Assembly: GCF_041435115.1 (NCBI RefSeq)
Contig: NZ_CP108046.1
Span: forward strand, 4,650,001-4,714,000
From: Streptomyces sp. NBC_00289
GTDB lineage: Bacteria; Actinomycetota; Actinomycetes; Streptomycetales; Streptomycetaceae
Direction: 5' to 3'
DNA: 64,000 nt
Part shown: positions 16,349 through 29,156 of the stretch, in pieces
Layout: each line of letters begins with the position of its first letter
How positions within the stretch are numbered: the first letter of the stretch is position 1
Notes under the pieces: generated by a model
Databases searched by the model: none
What the model was told of the DNA's origin: nothing
The model's input: only the letters and a program-made list of their open reading frames with translations
Program-made: the position numbers and the translations under genes

Positions 16349-17410
16349 TCAGTTGGCGCTCGTCGTCGGGAGGTGGCCGCCGCCCGCGAGGGGCAGCGCG
16401 GCGATCCGGTCGACGGCCCCGGCAACAGCCTCGGGCGGCAGGAGTCCGGGGCCGTGGCTGCGTGCGAAGTCCGCGAAGGTCTCCGCCGTCGTGTACTTCG
16501 GCGTGAATCCGAGCGTTTCACGCATCTGGTCCGTCGACACCACCCGGCCGTGGGTGAGCAGCCGGATCTGCTCGGGCGAGAAGTCCGTCATACCCAGCGT
16601 ACGCACCAGGGAGCCGGCCCAGGTGACCGCGGGAAGCAGCAGGGGCACGGTGGGGCGGCCCAGGCGCCGCGAGCACTGGGACAGCAGCAGGAGGCCGTCG
16701 CCCGCGATGTTGAAGGTGCCGCTGTTGAGCGTGCCGCGTTCCGGATCGTGCGAGGCGATCCGCAGCACCTCGATCACGTCGTCCTCGTGCACGAACTGCA
16801 GCCGCGGGTCGTAGCCGAACACGGTCGGCAGGACGGGCAGCGAGAAGTACGAGGCGAGCGGCGAATCGGCGGCCGGGCCGAGGATGTTGGCGAACCGCAG
16901 CACACTCACGGCGACGTCGGGCCGGCGCCGCGCGAAGCCCCGCACATACCCCTCGACCTCCACCGTGTCCTTGGCGAAGCCGCCGCTGGGCAGCGACTTG
17001 GGCGGGGTCGTCTCGGTGAAGACGGCGGGGTCGCGGGGCGCCGACCCGTAGACGTTGGTGCTGGACTTCACGACCAGACGCTTGACGGTGGGGGATTTCT
17101 GACAGGCGCCGAGCAGCTGCATGGTGCCGATGACGTTGGTCTCCTTGACCGTGGTCCGGCTGCCGCTGCCCAGCGCGGTCGCGGTCACGTCCATGTGGAC
17201 GACCGTGTCGGCCGCCGTCTCGGCGAGCACGCGCGCGATGCCGGGCTGGCGGATGTCGGCCTGGATGAAGTCCGCGCCGCCCAGGTGGTGCTCGGGCGGG
17301 ACCGCGTCCACGGCGATCACCCGGTCCACCTGCGGGTCACGCTGGATCCGTCGTACGAACCGGCCCCCCAACCTGCGGGCCACTCCGGTCACGAGCACGA
17401 CCTTGCCCAA
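16349..17410 (-). CDS. NAD-dependent epimerase/dehydratase (extended SDR)
   Basis: A 353-residue SDR-fold protein with the nucleotide-binding start LGKVVLVTGVARRLGGRF. It also carries VVHMDVTATALGSGSRTTVKETNVIGT and SSTNVYGSAPRD, where the catalytic Tyr lies in VYGS but the Lys three residues later is absent. The FANILGP and FGYDPRLQFVHEDD regions follow. The TTG start at 17410 is supported by AAGGAAGG eight bases upstream and by the P-loop at residue 3. The missing YxxxK lysine makes classical epimerase activity doubtful. Linkage to the acyltransferase suggests a cell-envelope lipid or polysaccharide role. Confidence 0.8.
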   Translation of the reverse strand: MGKVVLVTGVARRLGGRFVRRIQRDPQVDRVIAVDAVPPEHHLGGADFIQADIRQPGIARVLAETAADTVVHMDVTATALGSGSRTTVKETNVIGTMQLLGACQKSPTVKRLVVKSSTNVYGSAPRDPAVFTETTPPKSLPSGGFAKDTVEVEGYVRGFARRRPDVAVSVLRFANILGPAADSPLASYFSLPVLPTVFGYDPRLQFVHEDDVIEVLRIASHDPERGTLNSGTFNIAGDGLLLLSQCSRRLGRPTVPLLLPAVTWAGSLVRTLGMTDFSPEQIRLLTHGRVVSTDQMRETLGFTPKYTTAETFADFARSHGPGLLPPEAVAGAVDRIAALPLAGGGHLPTTSAN

Positions 17411-17582
17411 GATCAGCGCCTTCCTTCCAGCCTCGTGCGGCCCGCCTGCGGCTCTCGCACGGCTCCTGTACGGCTCCTGCAACGTGCCGCGTTCCCCTGT
17501 GCGGCCAACTTAGCGGTTCGGTGTTGCGCTGTGATGACCACCCGCTGCGCGAAGTGACGACTTCCGGCCCCCGCGTACGCGA

Positions 17583-17614
17583 GTGGCCCCCCACCATCAT
17601 GGGTGGGGGGCCAC
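17583..17614 (-). terminator. terminator after the bS22 gene
   Basis: Thirteen-base-pair stem (17583-17595 with 17602-17614, arm GTGGCCCCCCACC) around a six-base loop, 23 bp beyond the small ribosomal protein gene stop. Confidence 0.75.
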
Positions 17615-17637
17615 AGAACGCGCTCTCGCGTCGTCGC

Positions 17638-17736
17638 TTACTTCTTGTTGCGACGCTGAACGCGCGTGCGCTTGAGCAGCTTGCGGTGCTTCTTCTTGGC
17701 CATCCGCTTGCGCCGCTTCTTGATAACAGAGCCCAC
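17638..17736 (-). CDS. small basic ribosomal protein bS22 (AURKAIP1/COX24 domain)
   Basis: A 32-residue protein, GTG 17736 to TAA. It begins [16 protein letters not shown] and is almost entirely Lys/Arg; the core [16 protein letters not shown] is the COX24/AURKAIP1 signature. The mycobacterial homologue, described as bS22, lies in the 30S decoding region. The gene is too short for usual gene callers but has its own terminator at 17583-17614 and good conservation across actinobacteria. Confidence 0.88.
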   Translation of the reverse strand: MGSVIKKRRKRMAKKKHRKLLKRTRVQRRNKK

Positions 17737-17891
17737 GACTACCCTCGCTCACTTCTCATCACTCGGTGTTTGGGCGCCATGGGCCCACACGACCTACGAG
17801 GGGCTAGCCTACCCGCCCGAGAGCTGAGCTCGTAATCGAGGGGACGGGGGAGGCCCGGGGACAGCCCCGGAGATCTCCCCCGCCGCCGCCG

Positions 17892-18104
17892 TCAGGCTGT
17901 TTCCACCCCCACATAACTCTCGCGGAGGTACTCGTGAACCGCTTGCTCCGGGACTCGGAACGACCGTCCTACCCGGATCGCGGGCAGATGACCGCTGTGC
18001 ACCAGCCGGTACACGGTCATCTTCGACACTCGCATCACCGAGGCGACCTCCGCCACGGTAAGGAACTGAACCTCGTTCAGAGGCCTCTCGCCAGCTGCAG
18101 CCAT
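17892..18104 (-). CDS. bdtA: excisionase/BldC-type HTH protein (BdtA-like)
   Basis: A 70-residue DNA-binding protein: MAAAGERPLNEVQ, then a MerR-like winged helix (FLTVAEVASVMRVSKMTVYRLVHSGHLPAIRVG, RSFRVPEQAVHEYL). The ATG at 18104 starts the conserved part; the frame extends upstream to 18185 without a recognisable domain. From memory the S. coelicolor gene at this position is bdtA, named as a BldD target, so a developmental role is plausible; I infer the symbol from synteny. No terminator hairpin is evident downstream. Confidence 0.75.
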   Translation of the reverse strand: MAAAGERPLNEVQFLTVAEVASVMRVSKMTVYRLVHSGHLPAIRVGRSFRVPEQAVHEYLRESYVGVETA

Positions 18105-18233
18105 GACACACCTGAACCTTCCGCACTCGACGGTCACCGGCTTCCCCTTCCGGTGACTCTTCGTCGTTGCGTGCTCACTCCCCAATGTAGGGGCGGGTGA
18201 TGCAAGTGGGGAAGAGGTGCACCCATCGGCGGC

Positions 18234-19049
18234 CTACTGTGACAGACACGCTCGATTGAGTACGTAGCGGGTCAGCGGCCGGTAGTAATCGGACCGCACG
18301 GCGTCATCAAGTGGAACGACGACGGACACGCGCCCCTCCGCCTCGCCGACGAAGAGGGCGGGATCGTCGGTGTCGGCGAGCCCGATGGCCTCGAACCCCA
18401 GCTGACCTGCTCCGCAGACCCATCCGTGATCCCCGATCACCAGCTCGGGCAGGGTCCCACCGGCCTCCGCGGCCCCGGCCAGCGCGATACGAACCGGGAG
18501 CGGCGAGTGCGTGTGTGCGCCGGTCGCACAACCGGGGCGAGAAGTGCCTGGTTCGCGTACGAGCGCGACTCGCCGTACGTAGTCGAGGTTGTACGTGCGT
18601 AGACCGAACCGGGTCGTTATGTCGACACAGTGACCCTGCGACGGGGTGAGGACGACACATCCCGCCGCCGACAACGCGTCCGCGAGGGCGGCGTAGAAAC
18701 CGAGCAGCCGGTGCGGGTGTCCGGTGCCGATGAGCACGGGTGCGGCACGGCGGGCCACCACGGCGAGCCGGTCTGCGAAGGCGTCGAGGGCGGCCAGCGT
18801 GCGCTCAGGATCGATCACATCATGACCCGAGACGCACTTCGGATCGGCCGAAACCCCACACTTGTCCGCCATCAGTTCGATCAGATCCCGCTGCTGCCAG
18901 GTCCATTCCGGGTCGAGACCGATCAGTACGCGGGGGTCGCGAGCAGCGAACAGCCGGTAACTCCGCAGGCTCTCCTCCCGGGAGGTGGCCACCGGCCCGG
19001 CGAGGCGGGCGGCCAGGAGGTGGGCACGCAGGGCCCCGGTGCTCAACAC
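18234..19049 (-). CDS. phosphatase-like conserved protein
   Basis: A 271-residue protein conserved in Streptomyces next to acuC and often annotated as a phosphatase. Visible motifs are VLIGTGHPHRLLGFYAALAD, VVLTPSQGHCVDITTRFG and VIGDHGWVCGAGQLGFEAIG, with His/Asp/Cys residues that could form a metal or phosphate site. I cannot assign a substrate. The start is uncertain: GTG 19049 gives the N-terminus LSTGALRAHLLAARLAGPVATS but lacks a good ribosome-binding site. The frame stays open to 19214 through a tandem-repeat region that is unlikely to be coding. Confidence 0.65.
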   Translation of the reverse strand: MLSTGALRAHLLAARLAGPVATSREESLRSYRLFAARDPRVLIGLDPEWTWQQRDLIELMADKCGVSADPKCVSGHDVIDPERTLAALDAFADRLAVVARRAAPVLIGTGHPHRLLGFYAALADALSAAGCVVLTPSQGHCVDITTRFGLRTYNLDYVRRVALVREPGTSRPGCATGAHTHSPLPVRIALAGAAEAGGTLPELVIGDHGWVCGAGQLGFEAIGLADTDDPALFVGEAEGRVSVVVPLDDAVRSDYYRPLTRYVLNRACLSQ

Positions 19050-19119
19050 GTGAGTGATGGTGACCGATGAGGAGTGAGGGCGGCAGGGGAACAGCCGAAA
19101 CACCGCACTGTTGGCGTAA

Positions 19120-19195
19120 TGCCCGTTCCGTGACGTCCGGCGGTGCCCGTACCCCGGACGTACGGCCGGTGCCCGTTCCGCGGACGTACGGCCGG
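19120..19195. repeat. tandem repeat, 2.9 copies of about 26 bp, 3' of acuC
   Basis: Units at 19120-19143, 19144-19169 and 19170-19195 share TGCCCGT, then CGGACGTACGGCCGG with substitutions. The array begins 22 bp beyond the acuC stop codon. Confidence 0.85.
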
Positions 19196-19217
19196 ACGCG
19201 AGCAGCCGCCCCACCGG

Positions 19218-20399
19218 CTACGCCAGCAGCCCCCGCAGCGGAAAGACCGCGCGGCGAGCGGCCACCACCGCCTGGTCCAGCCGGTCCGCGGGGTCGTACC
19301 CCGCCTCCCAGTCGGCCCACGACACCGGCCACCGCCCGTCCGTCATCCGCATCGGCGCCAACTGCCGCGTACGGGCGAACACTTCCTGCCGCCAGCTCTC
19401 CGGAATCATGGTCTCGGGCGCCACCTCCCGACCCGCGGCGATCCCCACCAGATGGGTCCACGACCGCGGCACGACCTCGACCACCGCGTACCCGCCCCCG
19501 CCGAGCGCGACCCACCGCCCCTCGGCGTACTCGTGCGCCAGGTCGTGACAGGCCACCTGCACCGCCCGCTGCGCGTCCAGCGAGACGGCCAGATGCGCCA
19601 GCGGATCCTCGAAATGCGTGTCGGCCCCGTGCTGGGTCACGAGAACCTGCGGCCGGAAGTCGGCGATCAGTTCGGGCACGACGGCGTGAAAGGCCCGCAG
19701 CCAGCCCGCGTCCCCGGTCCCGGCCGGCAACGCCACATTGACCGCACTGCCCTCCGCGCAGTCCGCACCCGTCTCCTCCGGCCACCCCGTCTGCGGGAAC
19801 AACGTCCGCGGATGCTCGTGCAGGGAGATCGTCAGAACCCGGGGGTCCTCCCAGAACGCGGCCTGCACACCGTCACCGTGGTGCACGTCGACGTCGACAT
19901 AGGCGACCCGCTCGGCACCCAGCTCCAACAACCGGGCGATGGCGAGCGAGGCGTCGTTGTAGATACAGAACCCCGAGGCGGCCCCGGGCATCGCGTGGTG
20001 CAGCCCGCCCGCGAAGTTCACCGCGTGCAGCGCCTCCCCGCGCCACACGGCCTCCGCCGCCCCCACCGACTGCCCGGCGATGAGCGCCGACACCTGGTGC
20101 ATCCCGGCGAACGCCGGATCGTCCATCGTCCCCAGCCCGTACGACCCGTCGGCCGCCCCGGGGTCGGCGGAGGCCGCCTTCACGGCCTCGACGTAGTCGT
20201 CCCGGTGGACGAGCCGCAAGGTCGACTCCCCGGCCGGCTTGGCCGCGACGACATCCACCTCCCGGTCCAGGCCGAAGGCGTCGACGAGCCTCCGGGTCAG
20301 GGCCAGCCTGATCGGGTCCATCGGATGGTCCCGACCGAAGTCATAGCCCGTTACTGCCTCGTCCCACATCAGCTGTGCGCGGCCGCTCATGCCCGCCAC
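19218..20399 (-). CDS. acuC: AcuC-type class I histone-deacetylase-fold protein
   Basis: A 393-residue zinc-dependent deacetylase of the AcuC group, which in Bacillus deacetylates acetyl-CoA synthetase. Motifs include GGLHHAMPGAASGFCIYND (active-site His pair), VDVDVHHGDGVQ (zinc-ligand Asp/His), and VTQHGADTHFEDPLAHL. The C-terminal 60 residues (DGRWPVSWADWEAGYDPADRL) are the actinobacterial extension. The start is ATG 20399, or the ATG three codons later. It overlaps the preceding MFS gene by about 50-59 bp, an unusually long overlap that implies coupling. Confidence 0.88.
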   Translation of the reverse strand: MAGMSGRAQLMWDEAVTGYDFGRDHPMDPIRLALTRRLVDAFGLDREVDVVAAKPAGESTLRLVHRDDYVEAVKAASADPGAADGSYGLGTMDDPAFAGMHQVSALIAGQSVGAAEAVWRGEALHAVNFAGGLHHAMPGAASGFCIYNDASLAIARLLELGAERVAYVDVDVHHGDGVQAAFWEDPRVLTISLHEHPRTLFPQTGWPEETGADCAEGSAVNVALPAGTGDAGWLRAFHAVVPELIADFRPQVLVTQHGADTHFEDPLAHLAVSLDAQRAVQVACHDLAHEYAEGRWVALGGGGYAVVEVVPRSWTHLVGIAAGREVAPETMIPESWRQEVFARTRQLAPMRMTDGRWPVSWADWEAGYDPADRLDQAVVAARRAVFPLRGLLA

Positions 20400-21555
20400 C
20401 GTATCGGTCCGGTTGAGGGGCGAACGACCTGGCGTACACGAGCGTCACCAGCACCAACACCATCGGCACGAGCATGGCCCCCCGGTAGGTCCACGCGTCC
20501 CCGAGCGCCCCCACCAGAGGCGACCCGATCAGAAAGCCCACGTAGTTGAAGATGTTGAGCCGCGCGATGGCCGCGTCGGACGCCCCGGGAAACAGCCGCC
20601 CCGCCGCCGCGAAGGTCTGCGGCACCAGCACGCACAGGCCCAGCCCCAGCAGGGTGAAACCGAGCATGCCCACCCACGCCCCGGGAGCCACGGCCACCAC
20701 GGCGAACCCGAGCGCCGCGACCAGCGCCCCCAGCCGTACGACCGCCACGGCCCCGAACCGCCGTACCCCGACGTCCCCGATCGCCCGCCCGAGGAGCGTG
20801 GTCACCATGTACACGTTGTACGGCACCGTCGCCAGCTGCTCCGAGCTCCCCAGCACGTCCTGCAGGTACTTCGCGCTCCAGTTGGAGACCGTCGAGTCCC
20901 CGATGTACGCGAACGTCATCACCAGGCACAGCGGCAGGAGCAGCTTGAAGACCAGCGGCCCCGCCTCACCACCGGTGTCCTCCTTCACCGGGCCCGCGTC
21001 CCCGTCGACGTACCACCGGCTGCCCACCAGCACGGTCGGCAGCAGAACCGCCGCCACCGGCAGATACGACACCCACAGCGCCAGATGCCAGTGCGCCCCG
21101 ACCCAGGCGAGCGACGCCCCGATGATCCCGCCCAGGCTGTACGCGGCATGGAAACTCAGCATGATGCTGCGCCCGTACGTCCGCTGCAGCGAGACCCCGA
21201 GCATGTTCATGGACGCGTCGAGCGCTCCGACGGCGAGCCCGAACACGCCGAGCGCGACCGCCAGTTCCACCATGGAGTCGCCCGCCCCGACCCCGAGCAG
21301 CGCCAGGAGCACGACGGGCTGGGACCAGCGCAGCAGCCGGCTCGGCCGTATGCGCTTGACCAGGTGCTCGGTCGTGACGCTCCCGACTCCCGCGAGGATC
21401 GGCACGGCGGCCAGGAAGGCGGGCAGCAGCCCGTCGGAGACGCCGTACCGGTCCTGGATGGCCGGGATGCGCGTCACGAGCAACGCGAAGGCGGCGCCCT
21501 GAGCGAAGAAGCTGAACGCCAACGAGGCCCTACCGCGCCGCAGCACATCTGTCAT
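20341..21555 (-). CDS. major facilitator superfamily transporter
   Basis: A 404-residue integral membrane protein with 12 predicted helices. It starts MTDVLRRGRASLAFSFFAQGAAFALLVTRIP; the motif-A-like loop is LVKRIRPSRLLRW, and a central loop (about 190-210) divides two six-helix halves. It resembles the YbjJ/FucP-like group, and the substrate is not identifiable. The C-terminal 30 hydrophilic residues overlap the acuC start. The 5' flank separates it from the VC0807-like gene by 66 bp. Confidence 0.82.
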   Translation of the reverse strand: MTDVLRRGRASLAFSFFAQGAAFALLVTRIPAIQDRYGVSDGLLPAFLAAVPILAGVGSVTTEHLVKRIRPSRLLRWSQPVVLLALLGVGAGDSMVELAVALGVFGLAVGALDASMNMLGVSLQRTYGRSIMLSFHAAYSLGGIIGASLAWVGAHWHLALWVSYLPVAAVLLPTVLVGSRWYVDGDAGPVKEDTGGEAGPLVFKLLLPLCLVMTFAYIGDSTVSNWSAKYLQDVLGSSEQLATVPYNVYMVTTLLGRAIGDVGVRRFGAVAVVRLGALVAALGFAVVAVAPGAWVGMLGFTLLGLGLCVLVPQTFAAAGRLFPGASDAAIARLNIFNYVGFLIGSPLVGALGDAWTYRGAMLVPMVLVLVTLVYARSFAPQPDRYGGGHERPRTADVGRGSNGL

Positions 21556-21621
21556 GGCGGCGAGCGTAGGGCCCCGGCGTACTCGTGGGTAGATCCAGCC
21601 AAAGATGAATTTCCCTCAGCT

Positions 21622-22335
21622 TTAGCGGACGAGGGCGACCTCGGGCGCCACGGCGGGCGACAGGGAGACCCGGCTCCCGCCCTTCCGCGCCTCGACCTCG
21701 GCGGCCAGCATCCCGGCCATGGGTCCCGCGGCCAGAGCCCCGCTGACGAGGAAACCGAGCACCATCGCGACGATCATGATGACCGAACCGAGCCACACCA
21801 TCGTGTCGACCGGCAGCGTGTACGCCCCCACGACCCGCACCACACACTCGCCGAGCAGCACCACACCCCAGACCAGGGAGAAGACCCGCTCGGCCCGCCG
21901 GAACCGCGACGATCCGCTCAGCAGCCCCGCCCACGCGGCCTCCCTCGCCGCATCACCCTTCACCAGCCACGGCTTCATGGCCGCGGTCATCATCGGCCTG
22001 CCCATCGCCACGGAGACCAGAATGCCGATACCGATCGCGCTGCTGACCCCGCTGTCCTTGGCGAGCATCAACCGCGGGTCGCCGGCGACGAAGCTGAGCA
22101 GCAGCCCCACGACGTTCACGAAGAGGATGAGCGCGGCGAACCCGTTGACCGTCCGGTCCCTCACGACACCCCACCCGGTCCGCAGGGCCGGCACCACGCT
22201 GCTCCAGCCGAGCGCGGCGAGGGTGCTCATCCCGAATCCGTTCCTGAGCAGGTAGTACGACCCGATGGGCACCGCCACATCCATGAGCAGCGGAGCGAGG
22301 TTGTGCTTCATGCCGGACTTCCGGTTCGTCGTCAT
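21622..22335 (-). CDS. VC0807-family integral membrane protein
   Basis: A 237-residue membrane protein with about six hydrophobic segments: LLMDVAVPIGSYYLLRNGFG, ALILFVNVVGLLLSFVAGDPRLMLAKDSG, IGIGILVSVAMG, VFSLVWGVVLLGECVVRVV, and WLGSVIMIVAMVLGFLVSG. This matches the VC0807 family of unknown function. The ATG at 22335 follows GAGGG; the longer frame to 22401 is rejected because the ribosome-binding site and the charged MTTNRKSG start fit better. No partner is evident. Confidence 0.75.
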   Translation of the reverse strand: MTTNRKSGMKHNLAPLLMDVAVPIGSYYLLRNGFGMSTLAALGWSSVVPALRTGWGVVRDRTVNGFAALILFVNVVGLLLSFVAGDPRLMLAKDSGVSSAIGIGILVSVAMGRPMMTAAMKPWLVKGDAAREAAWAGLLSGSSRFRRAERVFSLVWGVVLLGECVVRVVGAYTLPVDTMVWLGSVIMIVAMVLGFLVSGALAAGPMAGMLAAEVEARKGGSRVSLSPAVAPEVALVR

Positions 22336-22428
22336 GCCCTCAGCTTCGCGGCAGGTGCCCACCCGGGAGTAGAAACGATCGTCCGGAGCTCCGCATGACA
22401 AATGTCAGCGCCCTTCCAGTGGCGGGGA

Positions 22429-23073
22429 TCATCTGAGCAGGTCAGCCAACTCCGCCATGTCATCGAAGAGTTCGCCAGAGCCGACGAGGTTGTCGGCGGG
22501 CGTCATGGCGGTGAACCCGACGACGTTCATCCCGGCCGCGACGGCCGCCCGCACGCCCAGCGGACTGTCCTCGACCACCACACACCGCGCGGGTTCGACC
22601 CCCATCCGCTCGGCCGCGTACAGGAAGAGATCGGGTGCCGGCTTTCCCCGCCCCACGTCCTGCGCACTGAAGATCCTCGCGTCGTCGAACCACCGGTCGA
22701 GTCCGGTCTTCCGATGCCCGACCCGGATCCGCTCATGACTCCCGGAAGACGCCACACAGTAGGGAACCCCGTCGGCGGCCAGCTTCTCGAAAACGCCGAA
22801 CACCCCGGGGACGGGCTCCAGTTCCCGCTCGAAGGCCGCGAACACCCGCCGGTGGAAGCTGTCGTCGAAGTCGGCCGGCAACCGCTGTCCGGTGCGCTCC
22901 TGGACGAGGTCGTGGATCCGGTGCATCGCGGACCCCATGTAGTCCCGGATGGAGTCCTCGTAGGTGGTCGGGTGCCCCAGCTCGGTCAGATAGGCGGCCA
23001 GCAGCCGGTTGGAGATCGGCTCGCTGTCGACGAGGACGCCGTCATTGTCGAAGATAACCAGGTCGTAGCGCAT
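22429..23073 (-). CDS. HAD-IA family phosphatase / beta-phosphoglucomutase-like
   Basis: A 214-residue HAD hydrolase. Motif I is VIFDNDGVLVDSEP, the helical cap follows (YMGSAMHRIHDLVQERTG), motif II is CVASSGSHERI, motif III lies in KPAPDLFLYAAERMG and motif IV is CVVVEDSPLGVRAAVAAG. The group dephosphorylates small sugar or nucleotide phosphates; the substrate is not known. It sits just beyond the rRNA operon terminator on the same strand. Confidence 0.85.
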   Translation of the reverse strand: MRYDLVIFDNDGVLVDSEPISNRLLAAYLTELGHPTTYEDSIRDYMGSAMHRIHDLVQERTGQRLPADFDDSFHRRVFAAFERELEPVPGVFGVFEKLAADGVPYCVASSGSHERIRVGHRKTGLDRWFDDARIFSAQDVGRGKPAPDLFLYAAERMGVEPARCVVVEDSPLGVRAAVAAGMNVVGFTAMTPADNLVGSGELFDDMAELADLLR

Positions 23074-23102
23074 ACATCGACCCTAAACGAGCCCGAACGC
23101 AG

Positions 23103-23133
23103 AAAACCCCCGCACCTGAGGTGCGGGGGTTTT
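23103..23133 (-). terminator. rRNA operon terminator
   Basis: Inverted repeat with arms AAAACCCCCGCACCT and its complement (23103-23117, 23119-23133), 10-15 bp beyond the 5S gene. On the minus strand it ends in TTTT, a classical intrinsic terminator. Confidence 0.88.
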
Positions 23134-23144
23134 CCCAAGATTTG

Positions 23145-23262
23145 TTCGGCGGTGTCCTACTCTCCCACAGGGTCCCCCCTGCAGTACCATCGGCGCTGTG
23201 AGGCTTAGCTTCCGGGTTCGGAATGTAACCGGGCGTTTCCCTCACGCTATGACCACCGAAAC
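23145..23262 (-). rRNA. rrf: 5S ribosomal RNA
   Basis: The minus strand reads GTTTCGGTGGTCATAGCG at the 5' end and AGGACACCGCCGAAC at the 3' end, with the conserved central CCGAACCCGGAAGCTAAGCC. It is about 118 nt; ends are estimated to within a few bases. Confidence 0.93.
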
Positions 23263-23331
23263 ACTATGAAACAGACAACCGCACCACACCCGTGACCATG
23301 GGCATGGGGTTGTTCGTGGTTTCAGAACCAA

Positions 23332-28319
<4,988 letters not shown>

Positions 28320-28578
28320 ATGTTGTCCCGTAATCGGGATGACACCACGAGAGCGGAACAGCCAGGCGGAATAAGCCCGGCCGTTCACAGCGTCCTCGCT
28401 GTGTTTACTTCAAAGGAACCACGCCCCGACCAGACGGCCGGAGACGGGGTATCAACATATCTGGCGTTGATTTTGGCACGCTGTTGAGTTCTCAAGGAAC
28501 GGACGCTTCCTTTGTACTCACCCGAGACACTGTCTCGCGGCTTTCCTCCGGGCGCTTCCCTTCGGTCTTGCGTTTCCG

Positions 28579-28595
28579 ACTCTATCAGACCGTTT
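28579..28595 (-). promoter_or_regulatory. rRNA promoter, proximal TAGAGT box
   Basis: The minus strand reads TCTGATAGAGTCGGAA with a -10-like TAGAGT at 28584-28579. It is one of two near-identical copies 82 bp apart. Tandem promoters of this type are known upstream of Streptomyces rrn operons. No canonical -35 is seen. Confidence 0.55.
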
Positions 28596-28660
28596 CCGGT
28601 TCCGATTTCCTCGGTGCTTTCCAGGTTTCCGCTTTCGCGTTTCCCTTTCCGGCGGTTCCG

Positions 28661-28672
28661 ACTCTATCAGAT
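28661..28672 (-). promoter_or_regulatory. rRNA promoter, second TAGAGT box
   Basis: Second copy of TCTGATAGAGTCGGAA, with the -10-like TAGAGT at 28666-28661, 82 bp upstream of the proximal copy. As with the other, the -35 region is not consensus. Confidence 0.5.
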
Positions 28673-28929
28673 CCTTTCGGGCCTGACTCCCAGTCAGCGG
28701 GCTTGTCATCCCGGCTGTTGGGCCGTTCCGACGAGTGAGACTTTAGCGGATTCCCGGCTCCCGAGCTAATCGGGGACCTGCGCTCTTTCGAACACGGATT
28801 CCTCATTTCGCGAATACACATGCCAATGACACGACAGCAGGACAACTGCTCGTCGAGTGTTGTTGGTACTTGCGGAATGGCTGTCCGGGGACCGACCGGG
28901 GTCGGCGCTCACGTCGGACAACTCGGAGA

Positions 28930-28958
28930 ACAGTACGTACCGGCTCGGGGCGTGTCAA
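28930..28958 (-). promoter_or_regulatory. rRNA distal promoter, consensus type
   Basis: Minus strand TTGACA (28958-28953), 17-bp spacer, TACTGT (28935-28930). This is the best consensus-like promoter in the region and drives the rRNA operon from about 600 bp upstream of 16S. Confidence 0.65.
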
Positions 28959-28999
28959 CTCCACTCCGGAGGGGGGTTCGGCGGCGTAGGCTGACAGGC

Positions 29000-29041
29000 A
29001 TGACCACGCATACGTGCACCCAGCAGTGGTGGGCCGCCTGA
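29000..29041 (+). CDS. trpS leader peptide with tandem Trp codons
   Basis: A 13-residue open frame, MTTHTCTQQWWAA, ATG 29000 to TGA 29041. Two adjacent TGG codons (29027-29032) lie just before overlapping hairpins and a terminator, the layout of a ribosome-mediated attenuator. A TAGGCT -10-like box (28987-28992) lies eight bases upstream, so the message may be nearly leaderless. In S. coelicolor an auxiliary trpS is reported to be controlled in this way. Confidence 0.85.
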   Translation: MTTHTCTQQWWAA

Positions 29042-29094
29042 CAGCGGCCGCAGTCACGTATGCATCCAGCGGCCGCCGACTCGGCGGCCGTTTT
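29032..29094 (+). promoter_or_regulatory. trpS transcriptional attenuator
   Basis: Four pairing segments follow the leader. Segment 1, GGCCGC (29032-29037), overlaps the second Trp codon and can pair with segment 2, GCGGCCGC (29044-29051). Segment 2 can instead pair with segment 3, GCGGCCGC (29069-29076; antiterminator). Segment 3 can pair with segment 4, GGCGGCCG (29083-29090), forming a GC hairpin followed by TTTT (29091-29094; terminator). A ribosome stalled on Trp codons masks segment 1 and should favour read-through into trpS. Confidence 0.82.
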
Positions 29095-29156
29095 CGTATC
29101 CCCCTCCAGGAGGGCCGGCCGGCCGGGTGCGGCGGTCTCGACCAGGAGGAGAAGAG

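Larger units (their letters stand above)
28320..28999. other. rRNA leader and promoter region, shared with trpS upstream
   Basis: About 680 bp without protein genes. On the minus strand it holds multiple rRNA promoters (separate entries), GAAA-rich spacers, and the leader motif TTGAGAACTCAACAG. The right end overlaps the divergent trpS leader promoter region. Confidence 0.6.

Noticed and set aside
18105..18240. BldD box upstream of the BdtA-like gene
   Set aside because: Expected from the literature, but no match to TNACNCWGNGTNA with one mismatch or fewer was found.
20389..22398. 669-codon plus-strand frame rich in His, Arg and Pro
   Set aside because: Shadow of the MFS and VC0807-like genes; composition is typical of antisense frames in GC-rich DNA.
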